Assembly: GCA_022818135.1 (NCBI GenBank) | Contig: JAFMSR010000015.1 | Span: 35,004,340-35,068,339, forward strand | Source: Saxidomus purpurata | Taxonomy: Eukaryota; Mollusca; Bivalvia; Venerida; Veneridae | Direction: 5' to 3' | DNA: 64,000 nt | Shown: in pieces, positions 60,554-64,000 of the stretch | How the letters are laid out: each line of letters begins with the position of its first letter | Position numbering within the stretch: position 1 is the first letter of the stretch | Position numbers and translations under genes: made by a program | Notes under the pieces: generated by a model | Database searches by the model: none | What the model saw: only the letters and a program-made list of their open reading frames with translations | Told to the model about the DNA's origin: nothing

Positions 60554-62760
60554 ATAAAGTCTATATTGCATAATTTGGCCTCCGGCCCATACACAAGACA
60601 TATATACATGTACAATAATTAGAATACAATGTGAAATAGCGGGAATTTATGATGTAGTCGACAGTTCGTTATACTATCTTGGTAATAGTATATTCACAGA
60701 AAATAAGCATACTACATATTTAATGAACACAGTCAATATATTCAGCTGAAATATCTTCAATAACAGTTTTAATAAAACTGTTAAATTGACATTGTCCACA
60801 TGTCTCCGCAATTGTGTATGATGTAATTGCTGTTGCTTTTGGGTAAATAGGAATCATCGTTAGTTTACGATCCTTAAATGTAGGGTTTTAACCTATAAAT
60901 ATTCTTTCTACTGTTTTCTATACAAAATTGCTGAAATACAGCTGCATTTTGTCACAAGTCCCAGTCTTTTATGTCTTGCAAGACTACCCTTATTTTTGAA
61001 GATCTATCTATATACAAACACAAAATATTGAAAAAACAGCGCGTTAGCCATGATTCCACAACTTACAGGTCACGTGACAGGAAGATGTGCTGTAAACAAC
61101 ATATATCTGCGAAAAGGCGTGCAAGACTACCCCCATCAATAGAAACCTGTAATATTGATTAAGATTACTTGTGGTGACTCTCTTTAACGACTGAACATCA
61201 AACAAAAGAAAATCTGCCATAAAAGTGTCTTTCAACACGGAGGAAAATGCCACTATATTTTAATAGAGCCTATGTTTGAGTGGACCGCGAAGGATCACCG
61301 TCTATTTGCAACATTCATGCCTGTTTCCTTCATGTCTTTATACGCAAATTTGATGGGTGCCAAAAGGTTCTGCAGTATTGAGTCAACCTTGGGAAAATCT
61401 GTATACTATGGCTAATGAGATCTGAACGTGACGGACCTTTTTTTTCCAGCTTGTACCTGTACCTCTAATTTAACCCCTCCGCTAGCAAGCTGATTAGCTT
61501 CATTACATGTAAGGACTCGGTCAAACGAACGAGACGCGAAGGTATTTTACCATAACCACTCGTTAAAAAGTCTAAGTCCAAGCCTCCAAATAGGACAGTT
61601 TTTTTCTTTGATAATGCTCACAACTTCCGTATAAATTTACTATAAAAGTGTTAATTTTTTAAAAAAAAACTAATTCACTTGAAAACTTATATTCATCATG
61701 CAACAAGGGTATCAGTGCTTTCATATCACGTTACATAAACAATTATTTACTCTATTTTGTAAATAGATAGTTTCATTATGCCATACTTCTTGCATGTGTA
61801 ATAATTACTAAAAAGTATGTCCCACTCCACCAGTACACTTCAACTGAATTCCGAATATGCACTGGCCATCAATAAAAAAAACAGCATTATTGGAAAATGC
61901 ATATCTCCAGACTCCTTTTTCACGTTTTTGATAAATTTAATATTTAAGTCAAAATTTTCATTTGACAAGTGTGTTATTTTTTAAAAACTTAGACCGTAAT
62001 GTTACAAGTATAGTTAATTCGTTTTAAGTTAAGGGAGGAATTCATTTTTATTATGCAGTATCATATGGAAGGAAAATTAAACAAATACCGCTTACCTCAG
62101 ATTTTATGTTTAGCCAGTTGTTTTCTTTCCCAGACCTTGTCGCAGGATCCTTAACACAGGTATTGTTGTAAACAGTTTAAACATAAAATCTCGCCTTGTT
62201 TAGGAGTATGATCATATATTTACAACATGCATACAAGGAAATTTACACGCAATACAGTCAGTTTGATCTTATAATACCGGTGCAATAAATCATTGAGCAC
62301 TAACCTTGAGTTATAAAAGAAGTCTAGACGGTTTTGAATTTTGATATGTTGACAGTACTTAAAATAACGATTACTGCAAGTGTTGAACAATTTAGTTTTA
62401 CATAATTCTCGTCCTTCAACCATCGCGTATACTGTATTTTGTTTACTTTATCGAGATATATGTGCACTTGTACAGGACTGCATCCTATTCAGCACGTGAA
62501 TTATTATCTAAAAATAGTGTTTTATTATCCTAAAAAAATATAAGATTTAGTGGCTAATTGGCGAAATTGTCTCTCTTGAAAATACCATATCGGGATACAA
62601 CATAACAAATTCATTATTTGACATTTTTTTACATTATTGAAGTACATCAAGTAATCTGTATTCTTTTCACTATATTTCAATTTATTTTTTCATCAAAAAC
62701 AGATTGAGATCTTCGTACTTTAGTAACTACATAGCACAGCATACTCTATAGATTTTAGCT

Positions 62761-62855
62761 TTATGTGTTGCTCTCAAACGATATATTTTTGCTTCATGTG
62801 ATGCTCTCAAATGATATATTTGAGACGTATGTGTTGCTCTCAAACGATAGATTTT
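62761..62855. repeat. Three tandem copies of a 34-38-bp unit
   Basis: Each copy contains ATGTGTTGCTCTCAAACGAT or a close variant followed by ATATATTT-type text. The copies differ by a few bases. Confidence 0.7.
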
Positions 62856-63705
62856 TTCTAGTAAAGGTGACTAAAGACTGTCATTTTTCAGAAGTATTTT
62901 TAACATAAACATTATGCTGATCCATGTAGCTATACGGTATGTGAGCATGTTCAAGAAAGGATCAAAGGCGGTTTTCGAAATCAATATCGTTCAAGCGCAT
63001 ATATTTATCAGCCTTACCCGTCAAAGACTATCAATGACTATAGGTGTGCTCGATTCCGCCCTTCGTTCATTCCGTGGCCAACTATTCCACCTACTATTTA
63101 GGATTAGGGTAGTGTATGGTGGTCATTAACATTAATTTGATTTAGAGCTACGTGGTAACCGGGAGTACGAAAAATACAATGGAAAATACCATCTAAGAAT
63201 AGAAATGTCAATCTGTCCATCCGATCGTCAGTCCATACCCAGTAGACATTATAGTTAAACTTGGCATTAGAATTAAACATGGCATTATGAAGTCCGTCAT
63301 TAAGGGGTTCAAACTAGTAACGTGGAATTAAAAAATTGTATTGTAGAGTAAAAAGGAAAGATCAAAAGAATAATCTTAAAAAAACACGTCTCGTGAGTAT
63401 TTCGTCCGAACATTATTTCCGGGCTATAAAGTCTGCATGCATGGAACGGTTTTCACATAGGTGTTTCGTGCACCAAAGCCAGGCATCTAAATTTAAAGTC
63501 AAGGATACACTTAATATACGTTCGTGTTTCCAGACTGTTACTTCTACATGAATGACTGATTTTAAAATAATTTCACACAAAAGTCATATCACAAGGATGT
63601 GTCGGGCACAACAGCCAAATAATAGCTACTTTGAAGGCCATTGTTACATTTATGACTCAAACAGGTAATTAAGTGTTATGTATTTTGTGACTGGGTTCTA
63701 ACTTC

Positions 63706-63725
63706 TATATATATATATATATATA
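63706..63725. repeat. TA dinucleotide microsatellite
   Basis: About ten uninterrupted TA units in noncoding DNA. Confidence 0.9.
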
Positions 63726-64000
63726 AACCTCTCATACTTGATGTCCCTACCTTGTCTGCTCAAAGTCAATGTCACACTTCAGGGTCAAAAGTAATAAGAC
63801 TAGACACTCTCAACCTCTGGAAGATTGTTTTTCAAATTTGGGCCAAATGTTCAATTCATGGCACAACATGAATTAACCATGTCTCAACCAAGCCTCCTCA
63901 ATGTCAATATTACATTAGAGTTACAGGTCCTGCTTCTATATTTCATCAACCTTTTAAATGATTTTGTTGAAATCATTGTTAAATGCTATTCTCATGAAGT

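Larger units (their letters stand above)
60554..64000. other. Noncoding stretch at the right end
   Basis: No exon is recognised on either strand. Small repeats inside are listed separately. A copy of the GGTCA-type dispersed repeat lies near 63755-63930 (TCAATGTCACACTTCAGGGT). Confidence 0.5.

Overview
This is a eukaryotic nuclear window. It is AT-rich, has long introns with GT-AG boundaries, one 500-base assembly gap, and many dispersed repeats of kinds common in molluscan genomes: tRNA-derived relics, GGTCAAGGTCA-type arrays, a unit beginning GTGGGGTGCATATAG followed by CCGT repeats, and a LINE tail. A mollusc, most likely a bivalve, is an inference from the repeats and the two gene families; no species is claimed.

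Only two genes can be modelled with confidence. On the + strand at 18301-30819, nine exons join with matching phases into a 685-residue protein. It has a basic N-terminal region with Cys clusters, a C3HC4 RING finger, an SH2 domain and a Src/FRK-like tyrosine kinase domain. The kinase domain has lost its catalytic residues: HRD is HRN, DFG is GFG, the activation-loop Tyr is Phe, and there is no C-terminal regulatory tail. The RING occupies the place where a Src-family protein would carry SH3. The SH2 Arg and the RING linchpin Arg are kept, which suggests a phosphotyrosine-directed ubiquitin ligase, convergent in principle with Cbl. This is the most novel object here.

On the - strand at 51757-39275, twelve exons encode a transglutaminase of the annulin/hemocyte/factor XIIIa type, with the Cys-His-Asp triad codons present. 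Its catalytic exon carries an apparent one-base frameshift upstream of the Cys codon, and its 3' end is missing; the 500-N gap at 37915-38414 lies downstream and may contain it. The two genes converge tail to tail.

The rest: 1-18300 is noncoding with repeats, including a 613-bp terminal-inverted-repeat element with a 5-bp target duplication. 30820-39274 is the kinase 3' region plus intergenic DNA with a 20-bp higher-order minisatellite and the gap. 51758-64000 holds a poly-T/poly-G stretch (possible artefact), a LINE 3' fragment, a broken DEDD-exonuclease fragment, and a 1.9-kb foldback element whose long inverted arms are built from about 43-bp tandem repeats. Introns carry minisatellites, small inverted-repeat elements, a G-rich quadruplex motif and a miRNA-like hairpin.
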